From an uncultured Porphyromonadaceae bacterium (GTDB lineage Bacteria > Bacteroidota > Bacteroidia > Bacteroidales > Muribaculaceae), in the NCBI GenBank assembly GCA_902491515.1, contig CABUIC010000041.1:1-14117 (forward strand): DNA of 14,117 nucleotides, in the 5' to 3' direction. Below, piece by piece: positions 13,160-14,117 of the stretch. Each line of letters starts with the position of its first letter. Position 1 is the stretch's first letter. The notes under the pieces are model-generated. The model saw only the letters and a list, made by a program, of their open reading frames with translations. It ran no database searches and was not told the DNA's origin. The translations under genes and the position numbers were made by a program.

Positions 13160-14117
13160 ATGATTACTCAGGAACAATTAAAAGAGACTTTTGAGCGTAT
13201 GCTTGCGCTGAGGAGGTATCTTTGACATCGACGGGAAGAAAATAGCCGTCGAAGAAGAACAGCTCCGCACAATGGCCGAAGGATTCTGGGACGACCAGGC
13301 GGCCGCGCAGAAGCAGATGAAGAAAATCAAGGACCTCCAGAAGTGGGTGGCCGACTACGGGGAGCTCGAAGGCGCCGTCGACGAGCTCAAGCTTGCCATG
13401 GAGTTCTTTCAGGAGGAAATCGTCGGCGAGGACGAGGTAGACGCGGCTTACGCCAAGGCCACGAAACTCGCCGAAGAGCTGGAACTCAAGAATATGCTCC
13501 GCCGCGAGGAGGACATCATGAGCGCCGTCCTCAAAATCAACTCCGGAGCCGGAGGCACCGAGAGCCAGGACTGGGCTTCGATGCTCATGCGCATGTACAT
13601 GCGCTGGGCCGAGAAATCAGGATACAAGGTCAGCGTCGCCAACCTCCTCGAAGGCGACGAAGCCGGCATCAAGACCTGCACGCTCAACATCGAGGGCGAC
13701 TTCGCCTACGGCTACCTCAAGAGCGAGAACGGCGTACACCGCCTCGTCCGAGTAAGCCCCTACAACGCCCAGGGTAAGCGCATGACCTCATTCGCCTCAG
13801 TGTTCGTCACGCCCCTCGTCGACGACACAATCGAGGTAAAGGTCGAGCCCGCCCTCCTGAGCTGGGACACCTTCCGCTCCGGCGGCGCAGGCGGCCAGAA
13901 CGTCAACAAGGTAGAATCCGGCGTCCGGCTACGCTACCAGTTCACCGACCCCTACACCGGAGAGCAGGAGGAAATCCTCATCGAGAACACCGAGACCCGC
14001 GACCAGCCCAAAAACAAGGAGAACGCCCTCCGCCAGCTCCGCTCAATCCTCTACGACAAGGAGCTCCAGCACCGCATGCAGGAGCAGGCCAAGGTGGAGG
14101 CCGGAAAGAAGAAAATC
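13160..14117 (+). CDS. prfB: Peptide chain release factor 2, programmed +1 frameshift, 3' end beyond the window
   Basis: RF2 recognises UGA/UAA in the ribosomal A site and triggers peptide release. Zero-frame translation from ATG 13160 gives 21 residues (ending LALRRYL) and meets TGA at 13223-13225. A +1 shift that skips T13223 continues with GAC (13224) into an open frame reaching the window end, 319 residues of an expected 360-370. Visible are the helical domain 1, KINSGAGGTESQDWASMLMR, HRLVRVSPYNAQGKRMTSFASVFV carrying the stop-codon-reading tripeptide as SPY (residues 199-201; E. coli has SPF), and the catalytic GGQ (244-246) in RSGGAGGQNVNKVES. The residue matching E. coli position 246 is Ser. 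Because the frameshift occurs at UGA, low RF2 raises frameshifting and RF2 synthesis, an autoregulatory loop. No Shine-Dalgarno precedes the ATG. Confidence 0.97.
13211..13226 (+). promoter_or_regulatory. RF2 programmed +1 frameshift site
   Basis: AGG AGG TAT CTT TGA C. An internal Shine-Dalgarno (AGGAGG, 13211-13216), a 3-nt spacer, the slippery CTT, the in-frame stop TGA and a following C that makes a poor termination context. It has the same layout as the E. coli prfB site (AGGGGG TAT CTT TGA C) with a stronger Shine-Dalgarno. The P-site tRNA slips from CUU to UUU. Confidence 0.97.

Noticed and set aside
13034..13225. A separate 63-residue small protein before prfB
   Set aside because: Its last 21 codons are the zero-frame start of prfB ending at the programmed frameshift TGA. 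The upstream part crosses the prfB promoter.
1..14117. CRISPR array, prophage, integrase or defence system
   Set aside because: No regularly spaced repeats and no cas, phage structural or integrase motifs. The only mobile-type gene is the RAYT.

Overview
This window looks like the chromosome of a fairly GC-rich member of the Bacteroidota, most likely Bacteroidales. The evidence is the repeated Bacteroidota-type -7 box (TAnnTTTG, five times as TAACTTTG and once as TATTTTTG), the near absence of Shine-Dalgarno sequences before start codons, a TonB-dependent outer-membrane receptor, and the style of the protein families. The genus cannot be fixed from sequence reading alone.

Layout. 60-2288 (-): TonB-dependent receptor with its own near-leaderless promoter. 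2333-2686 (-): solitary HigA-type antitoxin with no partner toxin. 2699-7638 (-): five-gene surface-glycan operon, in transcription order two paralogous GT2 glycosyltransferases, a class-C beta-lactamase-fold (S12) serine hydrolase with a lipoprotein-type signal, a third GT2-like glycosyltransferase and a GT-B glycosyltransferase. All four internal junctions are 4-bp ATGA overlaps. 7754-7937 (+): two identical tRNA-Arg(ACG) genes followed by an intrinsic terminator. 7971-8747 (-): a RecA-like protein that seems to have lost its P-loop. 8748-9089: divergent promoter region. 9090-10109 (+): asd, aspartate-semialdehyde dehydrogenase. About 10146-12314 (+): CPA2 cation:proton antiporter whose N-terminus lacks a canonical start codon. 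12372-13029: an AT-richer insertion holding a REP-associated tyrosine transposase (RAYT) flanked by two inverted REP hairpins. 13160 to the window end (+): prfB (release factor 2) with the classical +1 programmed frameshift, cut off by the window edge.

How it fits together. The minus-strand half is mostly cell-envelope biology: a glycan-building operon whose proteins are probably made by coupled translation, plus an outer-membrane transporter. The plus-strand half is housekeeping (tRNA, amino-acid and diaminopimelate biosynthesis, ion homeostasis, translation termination), with one selfish or domesticated element placed between the antiporter and prfB. The most distinctive items are the intact RAYT with its paired REP hairpins, the autoregulatory prfB frameshift site with a full AGGAGG in a lineage that rarely uses Shine-Dalgarno pairing, the A19-U56 exchange in both tRNA-Arg genes, and the tightly coupled glycan operon containing a serine hydrolase. 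I found no clear evidence for a wholly new defence or mobile system.
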